Counted from the first letter of the stretch, positions 53,333-62,189 are shown. The stretch is DNA of 64,000 nucleotides from an uncultured Oscillibacter sp. (GCF_910584465.1 NZ_CAJUBK010000001.1:62001-126000), one strand, 5' to 3'. Notes: generated from the letters alone by a model not told the origin. Program-made: numbers and translations.

Positions 53333-53932
53333 ATGAGACACAGAAAGAAACGGCTGTATATGCCTGCCGTTGTGACGGCGCTGGTGGCGCTGTTGTTCAC
53401 GGCAGCAGCAGCGGCGGCGGTATTTTCAGTCTTCACGGAGGCGGAACAGCAGACAGCGGAGCCGACGGTCGTAGAGGCCCAGCCCACAGCGGCTATGACG
53501 GAGCCGCAGCCCACGCAGGAGCCGGAGACTACATACACCAGCGCGATTTATAGCTACGACTGGGACGGCGAGGACGCTGAAATGCTGATGAAGATAGCCA
53601 TGGCCGAGGCGGAGGGCGAGAGCGTCGAGGGAAAGGCGCTGGTTATGCTCGTCGTACTCAACCGGGTATGGAGCGATCAGTTCCCAGACAGCATCGAGGC
53701 GGTCATTTTCCAGCACTACGGAAACGTCTGGCAGTTTTCCCCTGTTGCCGAGGGCGGCAGATATTGGACGACGGAGCCGGACGAGGAGTGCGCAGAGGCG
53801 CTTGCGCTGGTGGAGAGCGGATGGGACGAGAGCCAAGGGGCCTTTTACTTCGAGAGCACTGGGAAAGACGGCTGGCACAGCCGGAACCTTGAGTTCCTGT
53901 TTGAGTATGGCGGCCACAAGTTTTACCGATAG
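53333..53932 (+). CDS. SleB-like cell wall hydrolase (Hydrolase_2)
   Basis: This 199-residue protein has a basic N-terminus, one membrane or signal segment (AVVTALVALLFTAAAAAAVF), a Thr/Glu/Pro linker and a Hydrolase_2/SleB domain from about residue 80 (DAEMLMKIAMAEAEGESVEGKALVML, VLNRVWSDQFPDSIEAVIFQ). The Glu in AEAEGE is the likely catalytic residue, as in SleB lytic transglycosylases. In mobile elements such enzymes open peptidoglycan for conjugation or phage passage. The ATG has AAGGAGG upstream. Confidence 0.88.
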   Translation: MRHRKKRLYMPAVVTALVALLFTAAAAAAVFSVFTEAEQQTAEPTVVEAQPTAAMTEPQPTQEPETTYTSAIYSYDWDGEDAEMLMKIAMAEAEGESVEGKALVMLVVLNRVWSDQFPDSIEAVIFQHYGNVWQFSPVAEGGRYWTTEPDEECAEALALVESGWDESQGAFYFESTGKDGWHSRNLEFLFEYGGHKFYR

Positions 53933-53944
53933 GAGGCAGGGGCC

Positions 53945-54133
53945 GTGAACGAATTGAGACCGGGCGATAAGGTCACGATGAACGACAACTACCACGTCAG
54001 CGAGGCCAACAGGGGAAAGGTTTGGACGGTCAAATCTGAACCGTGGAATTGCTGCGGCACGATGGTCGTTAAACTGGAAGGAAAGTCCGGGGGCTATGCC
54101 GTGGATGGCCTTGACTTGGTGAAGGAGGGGTAG
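53945..54133 (+). CDS. Small element protein, unknown
   Basis: This 62-residue protein (GTG start, AGGAGG upstream) looks like a small beta barrel, possibly SH3- or KOW-like: LRPGDKVTMNDNYHVSEANRG, then VWTVKSEP and TMVVKLEGKSGGYAVDGLDLV. Function is unknown. Confidence 0.6.
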   Translation: MNELRPGDKVTMNDNYHVSEANRGKVWTVKSEPWNCCGTMVVKLEGKSGGYAVDGLDLVKEG

Positions 54134-54138
54134 AACAG

Positions 54139-54333
54139 GTGGCATATTACAGGATTTGCCCGTACTGCGGCGATCACCTCGACCCCGGAGAGCGGTGCGA
54201 CTGCCTTACCCGGAGGCCAGACGACGCAGAGGACAAGCCTGCGACGGGAGGTGATTCGGCGCATGGCAGAACCGATGCAGCAGCAGGCAGAGCGTTACCT
54301 CGGGGCGGCGATAGAGCCGCAGGAGTGGCGTAG
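54139..54333 (+). CDS. Small zinc-ribbon protein
   Basis: This 64-residue protein (GTG start) has an N-terminal zinc ribbon, YYRICPYCGDHLDPGERCDC, then a low-complexity tail. The 3' part overlaps the next gene by about 70 bases in another frame, so the tail may be constrained by that gene. Function is unknown. Confidence 0.55.
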   Translation: MAYYRICPYCGDHLDPGERCDCLTRRPDDAEDKPATGGDSAHGRTDAAAGRALPRGGDRAAGVA

Positions 54334-54568
54334 GGCCTGCGAGAGCGCGGAGCGAAAGCTCCAATACATCATCGACAGAGAGGGGGATGCAAACGGCGAG
54401 AGGCGGGAGCCGTACTATCTCGCCCAGCTTATCGCGGAGGCCGTTCGTAGCGACCGCCTCCGGCGGCTCACAGCAGAACTCGCGGACAGCTATGAAATAA
54501 CAGGGACAAAAAAAGACAGCCCGTGCAAAGCACAGGGCCGCCTCTCAACCACCCCTATTGTAGCATAG
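54263..54568 (+). CDS. Element protein, unknown
   Basis: This 101-residue helical protein (AERYLGAAIEPQEWRRACESA, then YYLAQLIAEAVRSDRLRRLT) is not recognised. The last 20 codons run through a GCCCGTGC/GCACAGGGC inverted repeat. ATG 54263 follows GGGAGG by 11 bases; GTG 54251 is an alternative. Confidence 0.5.
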   Translation: MAEPMQQQAERYLGAAIEPQEWRRACESAERKLQYIIDREGDANGERREPYYLAQLIAEAVRSDRLRRLTAELADSYEITGTKKDSPCKAQGRLSTTPIVA

Positions 54569-54601
54569 AAGTCCGACAAATGCAATAGGAGGATTCACAA
54601 A

Positions 54602-55624
54602 ATGGCAACCGATTTAGCGACGCAGGGAGCCGGGAACGCCCTGATGATTACCCAGCAATATCCGGCAGAGCGGTATAACCTCCTCGTCCCGATGCAGACG
54701 GTGGCGGAAATCGCCGACATCCATAAGCCCGTGATGAACGCGGTGCAAATTTCCACCAACCTCGCGGACAAGGAAATCTACGAGCAGGAGAAGGCCAAGA
54801 GCGCGTGGAAAGACCGCCCGGCCACCCCTGCGGGCTACGCCCTCACCAAGAAGGGCCTCAACAAGCTCATGCGGGCGGCGGGCATCAAGATTTTGGGGAC
54901 GCGCCCCATCATCCCATCCACCTGCCAGAAATGCGCGGAGGTCAACCGCAGCATTGGCCGCCCGGTCAACTGCGGGGCTTGCGGGAACAAGGATGTGAAA
55001 TTCGAGGCCCGCATTTCCGTCCCCCAGCTTACCGGGGAGAGCATCGAGATCGTCGCACACAAGGAGATCATCGTGCAGGACGTGACCGACGGCATGAGCG
55101 ACGCGCAGCGCAAGGAATTTCTAAAGTTCCGCTCGGAAATGTGCGAGACCAAGGCGATCAACCGGGCACTCCGGGCGGCCATGCACATCAAGAGCACCTA
55201 CACCATCGAGGAGCTGCGCAAGCCCTTCGTGGTGGCCTACCTCGTCCCGAACCTCAACAACGAGGCCGTGAAAGCGGAGGCGATCAGGCACATGTTCACC
55301 TCGGCGCAGGAGCTTTACGGCGGCCACACGCCGGACGCTCGCAAGGCCATCTTCGTCGAGGACGACGTGGAGGAGGGTATGGAGTACGAGGCCCCCGGCA
55401 AACCCATCACGGGAAGCCACGCCTACGAGGAGGCCCCGCCGGAGCCTCCCCGCCAGCAGCAGCAGAGGCAGCAGCGGGCAGCGGAGACGGCCCCGGACTT
55501 CGACCCGACCATCTGTACCGAGTGCGGAGCCAAGTGCAGCAACGGCGTAGTGAAGTACAGTCAGGAGCAGTACGGGCGGACGCTCTGTATGAACTGCCAG
55601 AGGAAGCAGGGAGGTAATCAGTAA
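54602..55624 (+). CDS. Candidate single-strand-annealing-type DNA protein with zinc ribbons
   Basis: This 340-residue protein is not firmly recognised. It has an internal zinc ribbon (CQKCAEVNRSIG...CGACGNKD), a conserved-looking helix CETKAINRALRAAMHI of the kind seen in Rad52/Erf-like phage annealing proteins, a Gln/Pro-rich linker and a C-terminal zinc ribbon (CTECGAKCSNGV...LCMNCQRK). It overlaps the start of the one-chain Mre11-Rad50 gene by one base. Together these would form an end-resection and annealing recombination system. The annealing role is inferred from position and weak similarity. Confidence 0.5.
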   Translation: MATDLATQGAGNALMITQQYPAERYNLLVPMQTVAEIADIHKPVMNAVQISTNLADKEIYEQEKAKSAWKDRPATPAGYALTKKGLNKLMRAAGIKILGTRPIIPSTCQKCAEVNRSIGRPVNCGACGNKDVKFEARISVPQLTGESIEIVAHKEIIVQDVTDGMSDAQRKEFLKFRSEMCETKAINRALRAAMHIKSTYTIEELRKPFVVAYLVPNLNNEAVKAEAIRHMFTSAQELYGGHTPDARKAIFVEDDVEEGMEYEAPGKPITGSHAYEEAPPEPPRQQQQRQQRAAETAPDFDPTICTECGAKCSNGVVKYSQEQYGRTLCMNCQRKQGGNQ

Positions 55625-58600
55625 TGGGAATCAAGGTTTTACATACGGGAGACCTGCACATCGGCAACTTCCCCGGCCCGGAGAAGGACGGCGAGAACGC
55701 CCGTTTCCTCGACATCTGCCAGTGCCTCGACGCGCTGGTGGCCGGGGCGCGAGAGCAGCAGCCGGACATTGCGGTTATCGCCGGAGACATCTTCCATCAG
55801 GCGCGGGTATGGAGCGACCGGGGCCTCAAGGAGCAGCAGACGGCGGTGAGCTTCCTCCGGGAGCTTTCTTTCATCTGCCCGGTGGTCGTCATGCGGGGCA
55901 CCCCGAACCACGACAGCGCGGAGCAGTTCGCCACGCTGACAAGTACCTTCGCGTTCGACAACCGGGTACAGATCATCACCGAGCCGGGGGTACACCTCGT
56001 CAAGGGGAACAGTGGCGGATGGTTGAATGTCGCCTGCGTCCCCGGATTTGACCGGGGGTACTACCGGGCGCAGCACCCCGGCCTCTCCTCAGAGGAGGAG
56101 AACGAGGTGTTCACCAAGGCCATTGAGGACATCATCATCGGTCTCAAGGCCAAATGCGAGCCGGGGATTCCCTCGGTGCTGATGGGGCACTTCACCATCA
56201 CCGGGGCCAACATGGAGAGCGGGCAGACGGCGTTCTTCTCCCAGTTTGAGCCTGTGGTCTACCCGGACACCCTCACGGCGGCGGACTTCGACCTCGTTTG
56301 CTTCGGCCACATCCACCGCCCGCAGCAGCTCGACGGCTGCAAAAACACCTTCTACTGCGGGGCCGTCTCCCAGCTAAATTTCAACGACGAGGGGCAGGAG
56401 AGGGGCTACTACATCCACGGCATCGACGACGGGGCCGTGGTCTCCAACTTCCACCAACTCCCGACACGGGAACACCTCACCATCCGTCTGAACGACGAGG
56501 ACATCGGGGAGATCACCAGCACGGGCGACTGGCTCTTTACCGAGCCGCTTCTCAAGTATCAGGAGGAGGCCAAGGACAAGATCGTGCGCGTCCTCTACGA
56601 CTGCACCGACGAGCATAACAAGGCGTTCAACCATGGCACCCTCGAAAGCTGGCTGCGGGATGTGGCCGGGGCTTTTTGGGTGCAGGAGATCACCCCGCAG
56701 AAAATCACCATCACGGTAGACCGCCAGAGCATGGACGCAGACGGTACCCCGGAGAGCAACCTCACGGACTACCTCACCGAGAAGGGCATGGAGCCGGAGC
56801 GCGTCGGAGAGCTGGTGGAGCTGGCCCGGCCCATTATCTCGGAGGCTACGGAGCGGGCCACGGCGGAACGGCACACGGGGTTATTCGTCCCGGTGGAGAT
56901 TGAGGTCAAGAACTACCGCAACTACCGGGAGGAGAAATTCAGCTTCGACCCCATCCGCTTCTGCACCATCAACGGCAGCAACGGCGTAGGAAAGAGCAGC
57001 CTTTTCATGGACGCTATGCTTGACGCTCTTTTCGAGGAGCCGCGAGAGGGCGAGCTGACGGGCTGGATTTGCAATGACCCGGAGGCCCGGAGCGGGGCCA
57101 TCAAGTTCACCTTCAAGCTGGGCGACCGCCTCTACCGGGTGACGCGCACCCGCATGAAAAGCGGCAAGGCCACCATCAATATCGCGGAGCTGGTGGACGG
57201 CGAGTGGGCCGACCGCTCCAAGGAGAAGATCAAGGACACACAGCAGGAAATCGAGAACATCATCGGCATGGACAGCCTCACCCTCAAGGCCTGCGCCCTT
57301 ATCATGCAAGACCAGTACGGCCTCTTTTTGCAGGCCGACAAAGAAGCCCGCATGAACATCCTCGGCAGCATTTTGGGGCTGGGTATCTACGCGGGCATGG
57401 AGGAGCTGGCGGCGGAGCGGGCAACCGATACCAACCGGGCCGTCCGCAGCCTCATGGACAAGGCGGAGGCGATCACCGCAGGGCTGCCCGACCGGGCGGA
57501 GCTGGAAGCTCAAATCGCCTATCAGGAGCAGAGCCGACAGAACTATGAGGCGGGGGCGCAGGAAAAGGCGGCAGCCGTAGACGGCCTCAAGGTCAAGCTC
57601 AACACGCAGCTCGAAGCGGCTGGCCGGGTAATGCGGCTCAACAGCAAGATAACCACCCTCACGGGCCAGAAAGCCACCAAGGAGGCCACCAAGACCTCGC
57701 AGGTAGGGATTATCACGGCGGCAGACACCATCCTCGCGGCGGAGGCGGAAATCACCGCAGGCGTGGCGAGTTACAACGCCCTGTTGGAGCGCGAGAAGGA
57801 GCTGATTGGAGGCAAGGCGACCTACGACAGCCTTATTTCCCGGAAAGGGCAGCTTATCGACGCGATCAATCAGGCTGACTACACAGCGGCAGAGGCGAGA
57901 AGGAAGAAAGCCGCCGTCACCGCAAAGACTACATCGGTGGCGCAGGCCCTCTACCGTGAAGCGGAGCTGGCCGGGAAGCACACCGAGTACACGGTCAAGG
58001 CCCAGCGGCTCGCGGAGCAGGAGAGCCATGAGACCGAGTACAGGAAAGCGGAGCAGGAGGCGGCGCTGGCACAGGCGGAGGTGGATAAGCTCGACCGGGA
58101 ACACAAAACGGTCGTTTGGCAGGCGGAGCAGCAGCTCTCCTCCCTCAAGGATAAGGCCGCCATGCTGGAAAACAGCGGGTGCCCGGACGTTGAGCGGGCT
58201 ACCTGCAAATTCCTCAAGGACGCGCTCGCGGCCAGAAATTATATCCCGGAGAAGGAGGCTCAGCTCGCAAGGCTTGAGGAGGAGTACCAGAAAGGCCGTC
58301 AGGCGGCCCTCGAAGCCCTCTCTCTGGCGCAGACGGCCTTGGCCGACAGTTTATACCACCCGGAGGAAGTCGCCTCTTTGCGGGCCTCTCTGCGCTCCCT
58401 CGAAGCCGCAGAGCGGGAGTACCAGAACCTCGCCGCGCAGCGGAGCGAGCTGAAGCTCTTGGAGGAGCGGGCAGCGGAGCTGGCAAAGGCTGTATCAGAC
58501 GCGGAGGACACGGCGGCGAAGAACCGGGAGGAGCTGGCGGCGGTAGAGAAGCAGATCACCAGCGCGGAGACGGCCAATGCGAGCTACACGCGCCTGCAAT

Positions 58601-59487
58601 CCGAAATCGCCGTGGCCCGGCTTTGGCTGGACAAGGAGAAGCAACTCCCCGTGGCGCGGGAGCAAAAGTCGGCGGCGGCGCAGCGCGTCCTTGAGCTGGG
58701 CGAGGAGATCGAGGCCATCGAGAAGGAGATCACCGAGGCCCGGACAGAGCTGGCGGTGGAGCAGAGCAAGACCGTCGGCAGGGAGGAGCTGCAAGCGCAG
58801 GTTGACAGGGCGGAGGCCGAAATCAGGAGCTTGCAGGAGGCGGCGCGGAGCGCGGACATTGCGCTGGGCGGCCTCAAGGCACAGATGGAGCAGGCGGAAA
58901 AGAAGCTGGCGGAGGCGGCGGAGCTGCAAGAGCAGGTCAACGCGCAGTCGGTCAAGGCCGCCGGATACGAGGAGCTGAAAAAGGCGTTCTCGCAGGACGG
59001 CATACCCCACAACATCATCCGCAGCATCATCCCCATCTTCGAGGCCACGGCCACCAATATCCTCGGCCAGATGTCGCAGGGACACATGAGCGTCGAGTTC
59101 GTCACCGAGAAGGTGCTCAAGAGCAACGCCAAGAAAGAGGTCACGACCCTCGACATCATCATCAACGACAGCGACACCGGGCGGCTCCCGTACATGAGCC
59201 GGAGCGGCGGAGAGCGCGTCAAAGCGGCCCTCTCGGTCATTCTGGCACTCTCGGAGATCAAGAGCAGCAAGGCCGGGGTGCAGCTCGGATTCTTGTTCAT
59301 CGACGAGCCGCCCTTCCTCGACTCGCCCGGTGTACAAGCCTACTGCGACGCGCTGGAAGCCATTCAGCAGCGGTACGGCAGCCTCAAGGTCATGGCGATC
59401 ACCCACGACCCGGCCATGAAGTCGAGATTCCCGCAGAGCGTGGACGTGGTGAAGACCGCAGAGGGCAGCAAGGTCATTTACGAGTAA
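55624..59487 (+). CDS. Single-chain Mre11-Rad50 (SbcD-SbcC) nuclease-ATPase
   Basis: This 1287-residue protein joins both subunits of the DNA-end-processing complex. Residues about 1-340 are Mre11/SbcD with phosphoesterase motifs GDLHIG, AGDIFHQA, GTPNHDS, GHFTI and FGHIHRPQ. Residues about 420-1287 are Rad50/SbcC: Walker A GSNGVGKSS (451-459), Q-loop IMQDQYGLF, a coiled coil at about 590-1130, signature SRSGGERVK near 1192 and Walker B FLFIDEPPFL near 1224. The hook is C853-x7-C861 where typical Rad50 has CxxC. Partners are usually separate genes; here they are fused without a frameshift. Confidence 0.9.
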   Translation: MGIKVLHTGDLHIGNFPGPEKDGENARFLDICQCLDALVAGAREQQPDIAVIAGDIFHQARVWSDRGLKEQQTAVSFLRELSFICPVVVMRGTPNHDSAEQFATLTSTFAFDNRVQIITEPGVHLVKGNSGGWLNVACVPGFDRGYYRAQHPGLSSEEENEVFTKAIEDIIIGLKAKCEPGIPSVLMGHFTITGANMESGQTAFFSQFEPVVYPDTLTAADFDLVCFGHIHRPQQLDGCKNTFYCGAVSQLNFNDEGQERGYYIHGIDDGAVVSNFHQLPTREHLTIRLNDEDIGEITSTGDWLFTEPLLKYQEEAKDKIVRVLYDCTDEHNKAFNHGTLESWLRDVAGAFWVQEITPQKITITVDRQSMDADGTPESNLTDYLTEKGMEPERVGELVELARPIISEATERATAERHTGLFVPVEIEVKNYRNYREEKFSFDPIRFCTINGSNGVGKSSLFMDAMLDALFEEPREGELTGWICNDPEARSGAIKFTFKLGDRLYRVTRTRMKSGKATINIAELVDGEWADRSKEKIKDTQQEIENIIGMDSLTLKACALIMQDQYGLFLQADKEARMNILGSILGLGIYAGMEELAAERATDTNRAVRSLMDKAEAITAGLPDRAELEAQIAYQEQSRQNYEAGAQEKAAAVDGLKVKLNTQLEAAGRVMRLNSKITTLTGQKATKEATKTSQVGIITAADTILAAEAEITAGVASYNALLEREKELIGGKATYDSLISRKGQLIDAINQADYTAAEARRKKAAVTAKTTSVAQALYREAELAGKHTEYTVKAQRLAEQESHETEYRKAEQEAALAQAEVDKLDREHKTVVWQAEQQLSSLKDKAAMLENSGCPDVERATCKFLKDALAARNYIPEKEAQLARLEEEYQKGRQAALEALSLAQTALADSLYHPEEVASLRASLRSLEAAEREYQNLAAQRSELKLLEERAAELAKAVSDAEDTAAKNREELAAVEKQITSAETANASYTRLQSEIAVARLWLDKEKQLPVAREQKSAAAQRVLELGEEIEAIEKEITEARTELAVEQSKTVGREELQAQVDRAEAEIRSLQEAARSADIALGGLKAQMEQAEKKLAEAAELQEQVNAQSVKAAGYEELKKAFSQDGIPHNIIRSIIPIFEATATNILGQMSQGHMSVEFVTEKVLKSNAKKEVTTLDIIINDSDTGRLPYMSRSGGERVKAALSVILALSEIKSSKAGVQLGFLFIDEPPFLDSPGVQAYCDALEAIQQRYGSLKVMAITHDPAMKSRFPQSVDVVKTAEGSKVIYE

Positions 59488-59490
59488 TAA

Positions 59491-59529
59491 CCGGGGCTAT
59501 CCGGGGTGAAAATCCCCGGATATGCCCGG
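59491..59529 (+). other. Hairpin directly before the replisome-protein gene
   Basis: CCGGGGCTATCCGGGG pairs with CCCCGGATATGCCCGG around a TGAAAAT loop, with one mismatch. It begins four bases after the stop of the Mre11-Rad50 gene and is followed at once by AAAAGGAGG. It could end upstream transcripts partly or control translation of the next gene. Confidence 0.5.
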
Positions 59530-59546
59530 AAAAGGAGGTGTAGTCG

Positions 59547-60386
59547 TTGGGACGACCGCGCAAGCAGACGGTTGACTATTTCCCGCACTTTGTCAGTACG
59601 GACAGCCGGACGCGATTTATTCTTGAGCAGAACTGGGGCAACGACGGGTACGCCTTTTGGTTTAAGCTCCTTGAGCTGCTGTGCCGGAGCGAGGGGCACT
59701 ACTACGACCTCTCGGAGGCCGCCAACGGGAAATACCTTGAGGCCCTGATGAAGGTGGACGCAGAGACGGCCAGCAATATACTCGACACGCTGGCAGACCT
59801 CGGGAACATCGACAGAGACCTATGGGAGGAGCGGAAAGTCGTCTGGTGCCAGAGCCTCGTGGACAACCTACAGGACGTTTACTCCAAGCGGACGGTCTCG
59901 GCCCCGGTGCGGCCCTTTACAGAGGGCCAGCCGGAGGAAGACCCGGAGCCGGAGCCGCCCGCGAGGAAGCGGGGGAGGCCCCCGAAGCCGCAGGAGGGCA
60001 GCCAGGGCAGCCAACGGGGGGTATGCGACGAGGTTGCGGCGCTCTACAACGAAATCTGTGTCTCATTCCCTCGGCTTAGAAGTCTCTCGGAGGCCCGGAG
60101 AAAGGCGATCAAAGCGCGGCTGGCGAACGGCTATACGGTCGAGAGCTTCAAAGAGCTTTTCCAAAAGGCGGAGGCCAGCAGCTTCTTGAAGGGCCAGAAC
60201 GACAGGAATTGGCAGGCGACCTTCGATTGGCTGGTTAAGGACAGCAACATGGCGAAGGTCATTGACGGGAATTACTCAGACGAAAGAGGTATCAGCTATG
60301 GGACTGGAACCAATAGGGGCGGTGCTGGCGGCCAGCCAACAGCCCCCGGAGCCTTCAAACCGTCGGGAGGCTTCAAAGGACAATAA
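59547..60386 (+). CDS. DUF4373-type phage replication (DnaD-like) protein
   Basis: This 279-residue protein has an N-terminal DUF4373 (Lin1244/Lin1753-like) domain: VDYFPHFVSTDSRTRFILEQ, then GNDGYAFWFKLLELLCRSEGHYYDLS. A basic, Pro-rich linker (ARKRGRPPKPQ) precedes a helical C-terminal domain (EVAALYNEICVSFPRLRSLSEA, ending NDRNWQATFDWLVKD). Such proteins help load the replicative helicase. The start is TTG at 59547, with AAAGGAGGTG 6 bases before it. Its end overlaps the DnaC-like gene by 89 bases. Confidence 0.8.
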   Translation: MGRPRKQTVDYFPHFVSTDSRTRFILEQNWGNDGYAFWFKLLELLCRSEGHYYDLSEAANGKYLEALMKVDAETASNILDTLADLGNIDRDLWEERKVVWCQSLVDNLQDVYSKRTVSAPVRPFTEGQPEEDPEPEPPARKRGRPPKPQEGSQGSQRGVCDEVAALYNEICVSFPRLRSLSEARRKAIKARLANGYTVESFKELFQKAEASSFLKGQNDRNWQATFDWLVKDSNMAKVIDGNYSDERGISYGTGTNRGGAGGQPTAPGAFKPSGGFKGQ

Positions 60387-61263
60387 CAACTTCATCACGC
60401 CGACACAGGCGCAGGAGCGCGGTATTCACTGGAAGCAGCCTCCCCCGGCGACGGGGAAGTGCGAATACTGCGGGAAGACGCTGGAACCCCGTGGGCTGGT
60501 GTTCGGCGACACGATAGCCATTTGGAACCCGGTACTCCCGCGCTGCGACTGCGAGCAGGCGACGGCATACTGGCAGGAGCAGGACAGGCAGGCGGCAGAG
60601 GAGGCCCAGCGTGAAGCGGAGATCAAACGCCGGAGGGCCATGCAGAGGAGGGTAGAACAGCTCCTCGGACAGAGCGGCATCAAGAAGCGCTTCCAGCAGC
60701 GGACATTCCCGAACTTCCGCACAGACACGCCGGGGCGCAAGAAAAACTATGGGATAGCCAAGGAGTACGCAGACAACTGGGTCTACCATCAGGCCAGAGG
60801 CGACGGCCTCTACATAGAGGGCACCAACGGCACAGGCAAGACGCACCTCGCGGCAGCCATAGCCCTACAGCTTATCCATGAGGGTGTCCCCGTGATATGC
60901 AAGACCTCAAGCGACCTCCTCCTCGACATCAAGAAGTCGTTCGACGGCGACGGAATGAGGGAGAGCGACGTGCTGGACATCTACAAGAGGGTGGATTTGC
61001 TTATCATCGACGACCTCGGGAAGGAGCAATGCAGCGATTGGAGCATGAGTACGCTCTACTCCATCCTCAACGACCGCTATGAGGATATGAAGCCCACCAT
61101 CGTCACCACCAACTACAACGCCGACGCGCTCGTGGCGGCGCTCACCCCGAAAGGCTTCGACAACACCAAAATCGTGGCGATCATCAGCCGCCTCCGGGAG
61201 GTCAGCACCGTTATGACGATGGCGTGGGCGGACATCCGAGGGAAGGAGGAGACGCAGCCGTGA
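60298..61263 (+). CDS. DnaC-like helicase-loader ATPase
   Basis: This 321-residue AAA+ protein has an N-terminal zinc-binding stretch (CEYCGKTLEP...PRCDCEQA), then Walker A IEGTNGTGKTHLAAA at about residue 178, Walker B LLIIDDLGKEQ and the sensor TTNYNADAL. It resembles DnaC/IstB-type loaders in phages. ATG 60298 with an AGAGGT site is preferred over an earlier in-frame ATG at 60262. It pairs with the DUF4373 protein upstream as a replication module. Confidence 0.9.
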   Translation: MGLEPIGAVLAASQQPPEPSNRREASKDNNNFITPTQAQERGIHWKQPPPATGKCEYCGKTLEPRGLVFGDTIAIWNPVLPRCDCEQATAYWQEQDRQAAEEAQREAEIKRRRAMQRRVEQLLGQSGIKKRFQQRTFPNFRTDTPGRKKNYGIAKEYADNWVYHQARGDGLYIEGTNGTGKTHLAAAIALQLIHEGVPVICKTSSDLLLDIKKSFDGDGMRESDVLDIYKRVDLLIIDDLGKEQCSDWSMSTLYSILNDRYEDMKPTIVTTNYNADALVAALTPKGFDNTKIVAIISRLREVSTVMTMAWADIRGKEETQP

Positions 61264-61283
61264 CTACGGAGAGGAGGACGCAC

Positions 61284-61481
61284 ATGGACAAGCAGCCGGA
61301 GAGCGAGGTATTCACCATCCCGGCCCGGCGCTGTAAGCGGTGCGGCGGCCTCCTCACCAGCGCACAGGCCATCAAGGACGGCTACGGGAGCTGCTGCCTG
61401 CGGAAGGTACGGCAGGAGGCGCGAGCCAAGGAACAGCTCAAGAATCAGTGCAGCCTATTTGACGAGGAGGAGAACCAGTGA
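61284..61481 (+). CDS. DUF6011-type zinc-ribbon protein
   Basis: This 65-residue protein has the motif ARRCKRCGGLLTSAQAIKDG followed by YGSCCLRK, a C4 zinc-binding pattern as in DUF6011 proteins of phages. ATG 61284 has GAGGAGG upstream; a GTG at 61260 overlapping the DnaC-like stop is possible. Function is unknown. Confidence 0.7.
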   Translation: MDKQPESEVFTIPARRCKRCGGLLTSAQAIKDGYGSCCLRKVRQEARAKEQLKNQCSLFDEEENQ

Positions 61482-61810
61482 ATGACATATACCGGGACAT
61501 CTGCGAAAAACTCGATTGGAGCGTCACCGACACCGGGGACGGCAACATTGAGCTTGAGAAGTACAGTCCAGCCGGGGAGGACTTTATTATCACCGTCGGC
61601 GCGGAGAACTTCGTGGACAACGTAAAAGCCTATGCCGCCAGCTTCGACAAGGACGAGCATATCGAAATGTGGATTGAGGCCCGGCGCAGCGGGACGAGAG
61701 GCGTACCATCCGCCCGCGAGCTGGTGGAGGACGCGCAGGCCATTGACGATATGCTGCGGGAGCTGGCCTGTGCCCTCTTTGAGGCGGAGTTGGAGGCGGT
61801 GGGCGCATGA
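61478..61810 (+). CDS. Element protein, unknown
   Basis: This 110-residue acidic protein (GTG start overlapping the previous stop) has a beta-rich N-terminus (WSVTDTGDGNIELEKYSPAG) and a C-terminal helix (DDMLRELACALFEAELEAV). It is not recognised. It overlaps the next gene by 4 bases. Confidence 0.6.
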   Translation: MNDIYRDICEKLDWSVTDTGDGNIELEKYSPAGEDFIITVGAENFVDNVKAYAASFDKDEHIEMWIEARRSGTRGVPSARELVEDAQAIDDMLRELACALFEAELEAVGA

Positions 61811-62001
61811 ACAAAGACGAGTTTAGGCAATGGATTTACGACAACTACAACGTGCCGGGGAACAACTGCACTATGGCCCCGGATATGCTCGACGGCATAC
61901 TCGAATGGGCGGAGAGCATGGAGCCGGAGGAGAAATACCGATTCTTCTGCGTTGTTTTCCCCGCATTGCCGGAAAGCGTTATCCGGCGCGTTGATTATTG
62001 A
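61807..62001 (+). CDS. Element protein, unknown
   Basis: This 64-residue protein (MNKDEFRQWIYDNYNVPGNN, then PDMLDGILEWAESMEPEEKYR) is mostly helical and not recognised. It starts on the stop of the preceding gene (ATGA), so the two are coupled. Confidence 0.6.
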   Translation: MNKDEFRQWIYDNYNVPGNNCTMAPDMLDGILEWAESMEPEEKYRFFCVVFPALPESVIRRVDY

Positions 62002-62011
62002 GGAGGCGGCC

Positions 62012-62173
62012 ATGCAGTACATGAGACTTACCAAGGGAGAGAAAGCACGGCACCCCTCCATTCATCACACGGGCAGCGTCCGTGGCATGAAGAAAAACGG
62101 CGGCTGGGGGAAGAACGACCGCTGTGTACGCTGCGGGCAGTACATCTACAATCTTTCCATCACGGTCAAATGA
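62012..62173 (+). CDS. Small basic protein with CxxC
   Basis: This 53-residue protein is basic (RLTKGEKARHPSIHHTGSVRG) and ends with a half zinc ribbon CVRCGQYIYNLSITVK. The ATG at 62012 has GAGGAGG 5 bases upstream. Function is unknown. Confidence 0.6.
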   Translation: MQYMRLTKGEKARHPSIHHTGSVRGMKKNGGWGKNDRCVRCGQYIYNLSITVK

Positions 62174-62189
62174 ACAGGAGGACGAAACA

